Shown: positions 41,529-51,000 of the stretch, in pieces
How the letters are laid out: each line of letters starts with the position of its first letter
Position numbering within the stretch: position 1 is the first letter of the stretch
Origin: DASXUX01 sp036504595
GTDB lineage: Bacteria > Planctomycetota > SZUA-567 > H5-PLA8
Assembly: GCA_036504595.1 (NCBI GenBank)
Contig: DASXUX010000067.1
Span: 372,001-436,000, forward strand
Direction: 5' to 3'
Length of the DNA stretch: 64,000 bases
Translations under genes and position numbers: made by a program
The notes under the pieces: generated by a model
The model's input: the letters and a program-made list of their open reading frames with translations, nothing else
Databases searched by the model: none
What the model was told of the DNA's origin: nothing

Positions 41529-43154
41529 GTGAACCTTTCGAAGATCTTCAAGAATGCACTCCTGATTATCTTCATCCCCTGGTTCGCCTGGTTGCTGATG
41601 CCAGATAAAGCGGCGCAGGTGGGGCCCGTCCCGGCGGGCACAGAGGCCCGCCCTACCGCGCCAGCCAAATACGTCATCCGCTTCAGTCCCGGCGACCAAT
41701 ACATGCCCGACGCCTGTCCCTTCGGCATGGGAAAGCCGCTGCAAGGACTGAAGACGGTCGTGGCTGCGTTCGAGAAGCGCTTTCCCGATACGCGCATCGA
41801 GATCATCAGCGTGCCGGGCGTGCGCGAGTACCTGGTGACGCAGCTCAGCAGCGGCGCGGCCCCTGACATCCTGAACGTGAACGTCGAAGACGTCTGGGTG
41901 GATACGCAGAAGGGCTGGTACGTGCCGCTGGATGTTTTTTTCGAAGCGCCGAATCCGTTCGTCGTTGAGAAAGGCGACCCGGCCGGCACGGAGGCCGGCA
42001 CCACCCTGCCGGGCGCCAAGCAATGGTGGGACATGTTCACCTATCAGGCGATCAGCCGCGGCAAGGCCGCGCCCGATAACAAGAACTACTGTCTGACTTA
42101 CGACATGATCGAGACGGGCATTTTCTACAACAAAACGCTCTTTGATCAGTTTGGCCTCAAGCCGCCAAACAACTGGGGCGAGTTCATCCAGATGATGGAG
42201 CGCCTCAAGCAGGAGAAGAAGATCCCTCTGTTGATGAACCTGGACGCCTTTGTGGACTGGGCGCAGGATCTTCTTTTCGACCAAGTCTACTGGGATTTGC
42301 TGCCCGGCTTGGACCTGATACAGGATCCGGTGCGGGAAGCGTACCTGCAAGGCTACTTCGACCCCGAAGAGATCGCGTACCTGCACCGCAAGGGGTTCTT
42401 CACGGAGAAAGACGTGCGTTTCCGGGAAGTCTGGCGCCTGATGCGGCAGTTGAAGACGTATACGAATCAGAACCTGGAACCGAACGACTTGATTCGCGAA
42501 TTCGTCACGCAGCGGGCCGCCATGCTTTGGAGTGCCTCGCCGCTGGTCTACCGGTTTGCCGCCGATCCCAAACTGGGATTCGAATGGGGCGTCTTCTACC
42601 TGCCCCGCTTGACGAAAGCCGACTCGCCCTACGCCGCGGGCACGGACATGTGCGTCATCGGCGGGTCGGCCACGCAGTTGGAGGTGAGCAACTCCGCGGT
42701 AGGCGACACGCCGGAGAACTGGCCGATGGAGCGGCGCATGCGCGAATCCGAGCGGCTGAAGCGCGTGATCGCCTTTCTGCAATTCATCTGTCTGCCTGAG
42801 CACGCTGAAAAAATCATCAACGAATACGCCTGCTTCATCCCCAACATCGTCGGCGTGAAACCGCTGCCGCAACTGAAGGATTTCGTGACGATCCTTGAGC
42901 GCCGCTACACGACGACCAAGTGGCTATTCTCGTTCGACCTGCGCTTCAGCGACATTTTGCGGCGGATGCTAGCGCTGTATCTGACGGACGGGATTGACCT
43001 CGATGAGTTCCTGCGCTGGCAGATCAAGAACATTACGGCCGCCTGCGACAACCTGGTCCTGCGGAAGCGGATTGATCTGCATAGCATGGATGATGCGTGG
43101 AACCGCATGCGCGAGAAGCGGCGCGGGATGAAGGATCTGCCGACGCGCGAGTAA
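41529..43154 (+). CDS. Sugar ABC transporter substrate-binding protein
   Basis: 541 residues, GTG start at 41529. N-terminal hydrophobic anchor (ALLIIFIPWFAWLLM), then a family-1-type solute-binding fold: VVAAFEKRFPDTRIEIISVPG, LSSGAAPDILNVN, LPLDVFF-like hinge, TYDMIETGIFYNKTLFDQFGL, FAAGTDMCVIGGSA and a long C-terminal helical part. It captures sugars outside the membrane for the downstream permeases (43170, 44069), same operon. Two family A repeats are read in frame: PVPAGTEARPTAP (residues 33-46) in the lipo/anchor linker and PAGTEAGTT (near residue 152) in a surface loop. Size is larger than usual (about 420-450) partly because of these and the C-terminal extension. Confidence 0.9.
   Translation: MNLSKIFKNALLIIFIPWFAWLLMPDKAAQVGPVPAGTEARPTAPAKYVIRFSPGDQYMPDACPFGMGKPLQGLKTVVAAFEKRFPDTRIEIISVPGVREYLVTQLSSGAAPDILNVNVEDVWVDTQKGWYVPLDVFFEAPNPFVVEKGDPAGTEAGTTLPGAKQWWDMFTYQAISRGKAAPDNKNYCLTYDMIETGIFYNKTLFDQFGLKPPNNWGEFIQMMERLKQEKKIPLLMNLDAFVDWAQDLLFDQVYWDLLPGLDLIQDPVREAYLQGYFDPEEIAYLHRKGFFTEKDVRFREVWRLMRQLKTYTNQNLEPNDLIREFVTQRAAMLWSASPLVYRFAADPKLGFEWGVFYLPRLTKADSPYAAGTDMCVIGGSATQLEVSNSAVGDTPENWPMERRMRESERLKRVIAFLQFICLPEHAEKIINEYACFIPNIVGVKPLPQLKDFVTILERRYTTTKWLFSFDLRFSDILRRMLALYLTDGIDLDEFLRWQIKNITAACDNLVLRKRIDLHSMDDAWNRMREKRRGMKDLPTRE
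41631..41658. repeat. Family A repeat inside the binding-protein gene (1)
   Basis: CCGGCGGGCACAGAGGCCCG then CCCTACCG, in frame after the membrane anchor. Confidence 0.85.
41981..42005. repeat. Family A repeat inside the binding-protein gene (2)
   Basis: GGCCGGCACGGAGGCCGGCA then CCACC, read as AGTEAGTT. Confidence 0.85.
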
Positions 43155-43169
43155 CGGGAGACGAGTTTC

Positions 43170-44072
43170 GTGGGCGAGAGGCTGAAATCCACCGTCGTTT
43201 GCTACGCGATCGTTCTGCCTTCGCTGCTCCTGTTGATGTGCTTCGTCTACGCGCCGGTGGTGTGGGGCATCGCCGGCTCGTTTTATCAGTTCGAAGTTGG
43301 CGACGAATCGCAGTTCGTCGGCCTGGCGAATTACCGCGAGTACCTCAGCACGGACCCCACGTGCTGGCCGTCGATGGCCACGATGCTCATCATCACCTTC
43401 TTTGCCGCATGCGTGCGGCTGACCGTGCCTCTGATCGTCGCCAAGATGATCTACTCGCTGCCGGCTGAACGCTCCCGGTACCTCTACCGCATCGTGTTTC
43501 TAATGCCGATCGTTGTTCCCGGCGTCGCCATACAGTTGATCTGGAGCGGGCTAGTCTACTCCGATCCGGGTTTGCTGAATGAAGCGCTGCGCGGCATCGG
43601 GCTGGAGAGTTGGACGCGCGGCTGGCTCAGCGATCCTCAGACGGCACTGGCGGCAGCGATGCTGGTGGGCTTTCCGTTTGTCGGGGGCTTTGATGTCCTG
43701 GTCTATTACGCGGGATTGTCGAGTATTCCCGATAGCGTCAACGAGGCCGCGATGCTCGACGGCTGCACGGGCGTGCGCAAGTTCCTCAGCATTGACGTGC
43801 CGCTGGTAATGAGCCAGTTGAAACTGATCCTGATCCTGACGGTCATCGGCGGACTCCAGGGCTTCGAGGGGCTTTTCATCCTGACGCGCGGCGGTCCGGG
43901 CTTCAAGACCACCGTCCCCGGGTTATGGATGTACTTCAACGCGTTCAGCTTCCAGCGTATGGGGTACGCCTGCGCGATCGGCGTGCTTCTGTTCCTCATG
44001 ATCTTTGGCCTGACGCTGCTCAACCTGAAATACTTCAAGACCGCCGAGGAACTCCAGGGGCAACAGGCATGA
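43170..44072 (+). CDS. Sugar ABC transporter permease (MalF/UgpA-type)
   Basis: 300 residues, GTG start at 43170 with GGGAG upstream. About six membrane segments and the permease coupling motif EAAMLDGCTGVRKFLSIDVP near residue 195. It follows the binding protein closely and overlaps the next permease by the ATGA at 44069-44072. With its partner it forms the transmembrane pore of a carbohydrate importer. No ATPase gene is seen in the operon; it probably shares a general MsmK/UgpC-type ATPase encoded elsewhere. Confidence 0.92.
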   Translation: MGERLKSTVVCYAIVLPSLLLLMCFVYAPVVWGIAGSFYQFEVGDESQFVGLANYREYLSTDPTCWPSMATMLIITFFAACVRLTVPLIVAKMIYSLPAERSRYLYRIVFLMPIVVPGVAIQLIWSGLVYSDPGLLNEALRGIGLESWTRGWLSDPQTALAAAMLVGFPFVGGFDVLVYYAGLSSIPDSVNEAAMLDGCTGVRKFLSIDVPLVMSQLKLILILTVIGGLQGFEGLFILTRGGPGFKTTVPGLWMYFNAFSFQRMGYACAIGVLLFLMIFGLTLLNLKYFKTAEELQGQQA

Positions 44073-45016
44073 AGCGCCGCTACCGGTACCTCATCCACAG
44101 CGTCCTGATTCTGCTGGCCTTGCAGACGCTGCTGCCGTTTGCCTTCATGGTGAATAACATTTTCCGCAGCAACTCCGAGTTCTACCACAGTTTCTTCTCC
44201 ATTCCGGAAGCCTTTAAAGGAATGGCGCAGACGACGTACCGATACGTGACCTTTAACGACGAGCCATTGGAGGTGGAGGACCCGGAGACCGGTAAGAAGC
44301 AGTCCGTTGCTCGATCGGACGCCATGGGGCACTACGCGGGGCTCTCGGCGCGCGGACCGAGAATGGCCTGGCGCGTACTGCGCCCGTTCATGCTGAACTC
44401 GTTCATTGTTTCGCTGCTGACCGCCGCCGGCGTGGCCTTCATCGGGTCCACGACGGCATACGTCCTCGCGCGCTATCGCTTCATCGGCTCGAAAGCGGTC
44501 TTCCTGACGTTCCTGGCGACGATGATGTTCCCTGGCGTGCTGACACTGGTCCCGAGTTTCCTGCTGGTCAAGCACTTCGGCCTGCTGAACTCATACGCCG
44601 GCATGATTCTGCCCTACATCGCCGGCGGGCAGGTCTTCGCCATTTTTGTCTTCCGCAGTTTCTTCATGGGGCTGCCGGAAGAACTGTTCGAGAGCGCGCG
44701 CATCGATGGCGCAGGCCATTTCGCCATCTACTGGCACTTGATCGTGCCGCTTTCAAAGCCGGCCTTTTCGGTCGTGATCATCATGAACCTGCTGGGAACC
44801 TGGAACAATTTCCTCTGGCCGTTCATCGTCAATACGGATGGCAGCCACCACGTCGTCGCGTCGGGGCTGTATACGATGGCCACCTCGCAGCACGCCTCGA
44901 ATTTCAGCACCATGTACGCGGCGTACGCGGTCAGCAGCCTGCCGATGCTCGTGCTCTTCATCTACGCGACCAAGCCCTTCATTCGCGGCGTGACGACGGG
45001 CGGGTTGAAGGCGTAG
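44069..45016 (+). CDS. Sugar ABC transporter permease (MalG/UgpE-type)
   Basis: 315 residues. ATG 44069 overlaps the upstream stop (ATGA), indicating translational coupling. N-terminal helix, a longer than usual periplasmic part (residues about 30-105, with RYVTFNDEPLEVEDPE), then five helices and the coupling motif ESARIDGAGHFAIYWHLIVP. The pore partner of the preceding permease. The large first periplasmic loop is the odd feature. The spacer downstream (45017-45207) carries no gene that I can support, apart from the tiny basic one noted at 45208. Confidence 0.92.
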   Translation: MKRRYRYLIHSVLILLALQTLLPFAFMVNNIFRSNSEFYHSFFSIPEAFKGMAQTTYRYVTFNDEPLEVEDPETGKKQSVARSDAMGHYAGLSARGPRMAWRVLRPFMLNSFIVSLLTAAGVAFIGSTTAYVLARYRFIGSKAVFLTFLATMMFPGVLTLVPSFLLVKHFGLLNSYAGMILPYIAGGQVFAIFVFRSFFMGLPEELFESARIDGAGHFAIYWHLIVPLSKPAFSVVIIMNLLGTWNNFLWPFIVNTDGSHHVVASGLYTMATSQHASNFSTMYAAYAVSSLPMLVLFIYATKPFIRGVTTGGLKA

Positions 45017-45207
45017 TCGCATACTCGCCCCCTTGACGAGGACCGATGCGGACAATTTGTAATGTTGCTGACGGGATAGTGCTTGCGCCCGACATGGTTC
45101 CCGTATAGTCTAGTGACACTGGATAACCTTACGAGTTCGTCCGCGGACAGAATTGTGAGGTTTTCAGCATTAAACAGCCGGAATGCGGGCTATAAGGAGT
45201 GGAGTGA

Positions 45208-45306
45208 ATGGCACAGAAGAAACATACGGGTTGGGAACGCAAGCGGCTGCGGCTTATTCAAGCTAAGTTGCAAAAGCGAGTGATGCCCGCAGCAAAGAAG
45301 GCTTAG
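45208..45306 (+). CDS. Tiny basic protein upstream of the cold-shock gene
   Basis: 32 residues (MAQKKHTGWERKRLRLIQ then AKLQKRVMPAAKKA), about 40 percent Lys/Arg. AAGGAGT ribosome site 8-9 nt before ATG. Not recognised; it could be a small nucleic-acid- or ribosome-associated protein. Lies 112 nt before cspA on the same strand and might share its transcript. Confidence 0.45.
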   Translation: MAQKKHTGWERKRLRLIQAKLQKRVMPAAKKA

Positions 45307-45369
45307 AAATTCCTCTGGAAGATTCGCGAACAGCAATCTTTTCCGAAATTTTTAACGCTCCAAAACAGC

Positions 45370-45395
45370 CGGCCACTTCGGACGGTATGTGGCCG
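45370..45395 (+). promoter_or_regulatory. 5'-UTR hairpin before cspA
   Basis: CGGCCAC (45370-45376) and GTGGCCG (45389-45395) form a 7-bp stem with a 12-nt loop, 24 nt before the ATG. Cold-shock mRNAs commonly carry regulatory 5' structure, but this one is only predicted by eye. Confidence 0.35.
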
Positions 45396-45418
45396 AGCAC
45401 AGCAAAGGAAGCAGTCGA

Positions 45419-45625
45419 ATGGCAACAGGCAAAGTGAAGTGGTTCAACGACCAGAAGGGTTTCGGATTTATTACGCCGGACGAAGGCGGCAAAGATTTGT
45501 TCTGCCACCATAGCGAGATCCAGGCCGAAGGTTTCCGGTCATTGGCCGAAGGACAGGCCGTTGAATACGAGCCCATCCAGGACGCCAAGGGCCCGAAGGC
45601 GACCAAGGTTCGCCCTATAAAGTAA
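45419..45625 (+). CDS. cspA: Cold-shock protein (CspA family)
   Basis: 68 residues, single cold-shock domain. RNP1 is KGFGFI at residues 13-18, RNP2 is LFCHHS at residues 27-32 (the usual VFVH is altered to LFCH). It binds single-stranded nucleic acid and melts RNA structure at low temperature. AAAGGAAG precedes ATG 45419. A hairpin (45646-45680) lies downstream as a likely transcript end. Substitution at RNP2 is unusual in detail but within the range for bacterial CSPs. Confidence 0.95.
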   Translation: MATGKVKWFNDQKGFGFITPDEGGKDLFCHHSEIQAEGFRSLAEGQAVEYEPIQDAKGPKATKVRPIK

Positions 45626-45645
45626 TCACGCTTTCAAGCAGTCAT

Positions 45646-45680
45646 AGAGGCGGGGGAATGAAGCGATCACCCCCGCTTCT
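45646..45680 (+). terminator. Probable hairpin terminator after cspA
   Basis: AGAGGCGGGGG pairs with CCCCCGCTTCT (11 bp, one G-U), loop of 13 nt. No T-run, so termination is uncertain. Confidence 0.5.
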
Positions 45681-45857
45681 ATCATCATCTCAAGCTTATT
45701 TTCCTGGTCGTGCCGCCGCTAATACCAGACCGTGGTTGTCTGTCTCCTCGCGAATGCGAGCACATCTTTCACGCGTTCTGAATTTACCGCGGCTCTTGGC
45801 ATCTTCTGCTGAGCGCATGTGACATTGCCGCGCGCATCGGTTATACTGCTCTGCTCA

Positions 45858-45989
45858 ATGTCCGAGAAGAAACCGAAGCTAATCGACAAAAGGCAGCGCG
45901 TAGCCTGTCTGCGGTGTGAGCGTGTGTTCAGTTCGCCCGACAAACGGTATGTCAGACTCTGCGCCAATTGCCGAGCCAAGCGCCGGTGA
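45858..45989 (+). CDS. Zinc-ribbon microprotein
   Basis: 43 residues with two CxxC pairs (CLRC at about 17-20 and CANC at 36-39), highly basic (RAKRR tail). The layout is that of a tiny treble-clef/zinc-ribbon protein, likely nucleic-acid binding. ATG 45858 lacks a strong ribosome site. It is followed directly by the family A repeats. Small size makes it easy to miss in annotation. Confidence 0.55.
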   Translation: MSEKKPKLIDKRQRVACLRCERVFSSPDKRYVRLCANCRAKRR

Positions 45990-45992
45990 ACG

Positions 45993-46059
45993 GGTAGGGC
46001 GGGCCTCCGTGCCCGCCGGGAGGAATGCAATGAGGCGGGCAGGGACGCCCGCCCTACCC
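45993..46059. repeat. Two family A repeats between the zinc-ribbon and oxidoreductase genes
   Basis: GGTAGGGCGGGCCTCCGTGC with CCGCC, then GGCGGGCAGGGACGCCCGCC; opposite orientation. Confidence 0.85.
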
Positions 46060-46083
46060 GCCGGCGCAAGCCGGAGGCATGCG

Positions 46084-47187
46084 CTACAACGTCACCCACT
46101 TCTTTTCGCGCGCGGCCTGGTAAATGGCTTCCAGCACCTTCACGTCTTTGGCGGCTTCGCGGACGGTGACCAGCGGCATCTGCTTGCCGTTGATCGCTTC
46201 GATTAGCTGAACGACGGAGTGGGGCGGGCCGGGAGGAAGTTTGCCCCACGGACGCATGCCGTCGGCTCCTTCGATCTTCTTCGACTTAATGTAAAGCCGG
46301 TCTTCGATGAAAATCATCGCGTGGCCTTCGGTGCCGACGACCAGCAGCTTGTAGGGATTGGTCGGCTCGACGCACGCGCCGGCCACGCAGGCCGTCACGC
46401 CGCTTTTCATCTTGCACAGCGCCTCGCCGACTTCATCGACGTCCGGGTACTTGCCGCTGACGTTGCGGATGTCCGCGCTGACCGCTTCGACATCGCCCAG
46501 CAGCCACATCAACAGGTCCACCGAATGCGTCGCGACATCTCCGAAGCCACCCACGCCGGCCTGCTTGGGGTCGAGCACCCACTTGTAGTCCGTGTCGAAC
46601 ATGCCTTCGAGCAGGCCGCCGTGGCAGAACGCCGTGTGCACGCGCGTGATTTTGCCGAAGCTGCCTTTGGCAATGTGTTCCTTGACGAAGTTGATCTGCG
46701 GGATGGCGCGCAGGTGATAGCCCATGTTGAACAGCACGCCGGCCTTCTCGACCGCATCCGCGATGGCCGTCGCATCTTTCGAATTTCCCGCCAGCGGCTT
46801 CTCGACGAACAGATGCTTTTTCGCCGCGGCAGCGGCGGTCGCCAGTTCCAGATGGCGGGCTGTTTCCGAAAGGATCACGGCGCACTGCACGGAACTGTCG
46901 CCGAAAATTTCTGCAGGGTCTTTGGCCACTTTGGCCTTCAGGTCGGGGGCGACTTTCTCGGCCTTCGCGGGAGTGGCGTCCCAGACATACTTGACCGTCA
47001 CGTCCGGCCGCGAGCTCAGGATATCGCAGAACAGCGGCGTGTGGATGTGCGCGCAGCCGACCAGCGCCAGCGTGGTCTTCTTGGCGTCCTCGGCGCGAGC
47101 GGCAAACTGCCCCACGGCCGTCATCGCCAGCCCCGCGTATCCGACAGTCTTCACGAAGTCTCTGCGAGCGATCAAATCCATGCGCAT
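46084..47187 (-). CDS. Gfo/Idh/MocA-type NAD-dependent oxidoreductase, Tat-exported
   Basis: 367 residues on the minus strand. N-terminus MRMDLIARRDFVKTVGYAGL is a Tat signal of the planctomycete style (RRDFVKT). N-terminal Rossmann fold (LALVGCAHIHT), the conserved EKP in FVEKPLAGN, then DTDYKWVLDPKQAG and a C-terminal alpha/beta domain. Family members oxidise or dehydrate sugar derivatives or cyclitols with NAD(P); the substrate here is unknown. GGAGG precedes ATG 47185-47187. Near the sugar transporter, possible role in carbohydrate catabolism, but export with a cofactor through Tat is the family habit in these bacteria. Confidence 0.88.
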   Translation of the reverse strand: MRMDLIARRDFVKTVGYAGLAMTAVGQFAARAEDAKKTTLALVGCAHIHTPLFCDILSSRPDVTVKYVWDATPAKAEKVAPDLKAKVAKDPAEIFGDSSVQCAVILSETARHLELATAAAAAKKHLFVEKPLAGNSKDATAIADAVEKAGVLFNMGYHLRAIPQINFVKEHIAKGSFGKITRVHTAFCHGGLLEGMFDTDYKWVLDPKQAGVGGFGDVATHSVDLLMWLLGDVEAVSADIRNVSGKYPDVDEVGEALCKMKSGVTACVAGACVEPTNPYKLLVVGTEGHAMIFIEDRLYIKSKKIEGADGMRPWGKLPPGPPHSVVQLIEAINGKQMPLVTVREAAKDVKVLEAIYQAAREKKWVTL

Positions 47188-47316
47188 CGTTCCTCCATAT
47201 TGGCTTTGCGTGAATACACCTACTCAGAAACGGCTGCGTGAGCAAATGGCAAAACATAGCAGGGCGACCCGGATGCGATCGAAGCCGCCTCGGTGTATCT
47301 GCGTACAGGAGGCGCC

Positions 47317-47925
47317 TTGGACGCACCCATCAAGAAACGCCGCTGGTTTCAATATCGCCTGAGCACGCTGATCAGCGTCGTGTTCGTCGCTGGCGTGCTG
47401 GTGGGCACGTTTGTCGTCCCGTATCTCGACCCCGGCAGCAAGATGAACTGCCGCGTCGAAGAGATCAACATCCGCACCGGCCAAGCGCGGTACACGCGTT
47501 ATTTGTGGCATGTCAGGATTTCGCAGCGCGTGGAGGACACGCCGCTATCGCTGGCGTTGGGTGGGGAAGATGGGAACCTGTTGCCTTACGGCTATGACCC
47601 CGGGCATTCGAGTTCCGACCACCTTGCCTTCCTACTGACGATGAGAACGTCCCCCCCGAATATTGCGCGCGGCGATTTGAAGCTCGGGGAGGCCTGGCAA
47701 CTCGTTACTTCAACATCGTTCGCGCACCAAATCCGACACGCAGTAGGTGAGGCGCTGCTGGGCTGGACGTCGGAATTCGAGAAGTTTTTTCCGCAAGCCA
47801 CGATGGAAGATCGCAAGTTCTTCGCGAGGTCTGTTTTAACGAAGTTGCAGCGGGACCTTCAGGTCGAAGGCCCCTATTTTTCTCCCGCGCCCAACTTCCG
47901 CTCAACCACGAACCCTAAACCATAA
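47317..47925 (+). CDS. Planctomycete-type single-span membrane protein
   Basis: 202 residues, TTG start at 47317 chosen for AGGAGG 5 nt upstream (an in-frame GTG at 47293 is weaker). N-terminal KKRRWFQYRLSTLISVVFVA is the leader typical of planctomycete membrane proteins, then a soluble region of about 165 residues with EEINIRTGQARYTRYLWHVR. No named family. The downstream spacer has an inverted family D repeat. Divergent to the oxidoreductase gene. Confidence 0.65.
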   Translation: MDAPIKKRRWFQYRLSTLISVVFVAGVLVGTFVVPYLDPGSKMNCRVEEINIRTGQARYTRYLWHVRISQRVEDTPLSLALGGEDGNLLPYGYDPGHSSSDHLAFLLTMRTSPPNIARGDLKLGEAWQLVTSTSFAHQIRHAVGEALLGWTSEFEKFFPQATMEDRKFFARSVLTKLQRDLQVEGPYFSPAPNFRSTTNPKP

Positions 47926-47934
47926 ATCCGCCGT

Positions 47935-47968
47935 TCTTTGCGCCTTCGCGTCTTTGCGGTTCAAAAAT
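47935..47968. repeat. Family D repeat, inverted orientation
   Basis: TTCTTTGCGCCTTCGCGTCT and following TTGCGGTTCAAA; reverse complement of the copies at 26208 and 57249. Confidence 0.85.
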
Positions 47969-48081
47969 CATTGCCTGCGCGCCAACGAACCTGAATTTCA
48001 TTTCGTGCGGAACACAGTCTTTGCGGGCGTGGCCGCGGTGTAATTTGCTGTACGCATACGGATGCAGCCAGAGGGGACAAA

Positions 48082-51000
48082 ATGAACAAGCATTTGCTGA
48101 ACGCGGCCTTGGTTTCACTCTCGCTCACGCTACTCTCCGTCGCTTACGCGGGTCAGCCCGAGGGCGAGAACCTGAACGAAACGTTCGGCTACACGGCTGG
48201 GCCGAGCAGGGACTTTCTCGCGCAGCAGATCGGCTGCTCCGTGCCGGCCAATGTGCTCTATCCGAAGGAGCAGGCCGAGTTCATATTTCAGGTCGTGAAC
48301 CAGACCGCTCAGCCGATCAAAGCCAACGGCACGGCGGAGCTGCTTTCCTATCGAACTTCGCAATACCCCGACGACAGCTTCAGGCGCCGCTTCATTAAAG
48401 GAGAGAAGCTGGGCACGTATCCGTTCAGCGTCGAGCTGGCCGCGAAGGGGACGGCGCAGGTCACGATCAAGCCGTCCGTGCCGGAGACCTTCGGCCCGTA
48501 CGCGCTGGTGCTGGAGATTGAAGGCCACGGGCGCTCCGCGCCGACGCCGCTGGTGCGCGTGCCGGCGGCAGTATCGACCGGGCGCATTCAGTTTCCGGCG
48601 TTCGCGCTCGACATCTGCGGCTGGAACAACTACCCCGAAACGTTCATGCTCTTCAAACGCATCGGCATCAAAGCCATCCGCCAGGAGATCGGCTTCGAAC
48701 CGAGCGAGAATACCAAGAAGCGCCTCGCCGAGACGATGAAAGGACTGTGGGACCACGAAATCACGCTGCTGATCACCTCCGCCGCGGGCGGCCCGCAGCC
48801 GCACAAGGAGACGAACGTCCGCCGTTACCTCAACGACAAGGACGAGCTGGTTACCAATCCACAGCAGGGCGACATGTGTCCTGTGCCGGCAGCAGACGAA
48901 AGCTTTCAGGAATGGATCAAGTACTTGGCCGGAAACTACGGCTGGCCCAAAGGCCCGGTAAACGCGATCGAATTGTGGAACGAGCCGTGGGAAGGCATTT
49001 CGATTTCGGGCTGGGGCGCCGACTGCCTGCGCTACCGGGACCTCTTTGCGCGGATGGCTCAAGGCATCGAAGAAGCGCGCAAAGAGTCTGCGGTGCAAGT
49101 GCTCATCGGCGGCTGCTGTTCCTCAATGAACACCGAAGACAAACTTTTCTGCGACGGCAAAGACACGTTTCTGAAGTGGCTGGACTTCACGAGCATCCAC
49201 TATCAGCCGATGGGCGCGTTCCCGGCGCTGATAAAAGAGTGGGTCGAACGCAAAAGCCCTTACGGGCCCGTGCGCGTGTGGGACACCGAAAGCTGGATCG
49301 CGAACAGTGAGGAGCACGTCAGCGCGGTGCTGGCCGTCATGCGCGCGCAAGGACAACTCCGCACGGCCGGCGTGCTGCATGATTGGACCTACACCGTCAC
49401 GCCAACCGACGTGATTCAACCCGACGGCACGAAGAAGAAAACCATTGTCGCCGTTCCCTGGGCGAACGCCGCGGCCATCGCGGCAAACCAGCAGCTTGTC
49501 GGCGAACGAACCTTCCGCGAGATTCTCTTCAAGAACGGCGTGCCGTGGGTGTTTGTGTTCAACGGCTTGCCGGCAGTGGCGGAGTCCGGCATCACCCCAA
49601 AGGCGATCGGCATGAACTCCGGCCCTAGCAATCCCGACGACGGCGCGCTGGTCATCGTGGGCGATATCGGCGGGAACACGGAGCGCGAGCGCTGCCACTT
49701 CCGCACGGTCTGCGGGCTGAAGCAGATCGAACGCGTGACACAACTGCGAGCGGAGCTGGCCGCGCTGCCCGCTGATACGCCGCAGAGGACGCGCGAAAAA
49801 CTCAAACGCGATCTGGCCACGGCGCAGTATCTGGACGGGGCGTCGCTGACGATTACCGACGAACAAGGCGTCTTCCGCGCGTACGATTATTTTGCCAATC
49901 CGATTCCGGCCAAAGACGGAAAGATCACGATTCCATTGAACATCAGCGGCTACTTCCTGCGCACCGATGGTTCGGCGGGTTCTTTCGCCAAGTTGATCGA
50001 CGCGGTGAAAACCGCGAAGTTGGAAGGCTACCAGCCGGTGGAATTGGTTGCGCACGACCTGCTGGGGCGCATCGAGCAAAAGCCGTCGCTGCGGCTCTCG
50101 ATCACGAATGTCCTGAACCGTCCGATCGTCGGAAAGCTGACCGTGGCGCTCGGAGAACTATCCATCGACGCGCCCGCGGAACTGAAGCTGGGGGCGAATG
50201 AAACGCGCGAGCTGCAGATTCCGATCGTGAAAGGCGATCCTTCGCCGAGCAACAGCTACGCGCTGAAAGTCGCCTTCGATGCGGGCGCGGACGGGCGAGC
50301 GTCGCTGGCCGAGGACATTCACGTCAATGTCATCGCGAAGAAAACGATCAGCGTGGACGGCGACCTGAAAGACTGGGAGAAAGTGCTGCCGCAATCTGTC
50401 TCGCCTCATTCCGCCACCGCAGCCAACGTGACCGAAAAAGCCTGGAAGCCGTGGGAGAAGTTTGAAGAAGGCGCGCCGAAGGGCTTCGCGACCGCGTACA
50501 TGGCTTACGACGAGCAGTACTTCTACTTTGCGGCAAAGATCGTCGATGACACGCCGTTCGACGGCGGCATCCGCTACGCCAATCGCAACGACGATGAGTA
50601 TTTCTATCCGGAAAAAGCGTACCTGGTCGAGAAACACGGCAATGAGGTCAAGCGCAAGGAGCTGGTCTGGCCCGCCGGCGTGCGGCGCTACAGTTACCGC
50701 AAAGATCCAGCGATTCCGAGCGGCGCGGGAACCGATAACGTGCAGATCGCGTTCGGGGTATATGAGCCCGGACAGAACGGCGTATTGGCGAATCCGCCGG
50801 GGACGATGCCGCGCTTCATGACCTGGCAGTGCACGGATTACGAGTACGCCTTCAATCAGGTGGGCGAAAAGTACGGCGGCGGGACGGAAATCTGGCGGCT
50901 ATTTGCGCCCGGCGTGCCGCGCAAGCACTTCTACCCGCGCCAGCCGAAAGCCGACGTGGACGGCGGCCCAGTGACCGATGGAAAACTGGTGATGAAACGA

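Noticed and set aside
41529..45016. The sugar ABC operon as part of a complete local polysaccharide utilisation island
   Set aside because: The operon is separated from the glycoside hydrolase genes by unrelated genes, so a joint island is not shown; the link is only thematic.
45858..45989. The zinc-ribbon microprotein as a ribosomal protein of known family
   Set aside because: Two CxxC pairs and basic residues fit many small zinc proteins; no diagnostic residues of a ribosomal family were seen.
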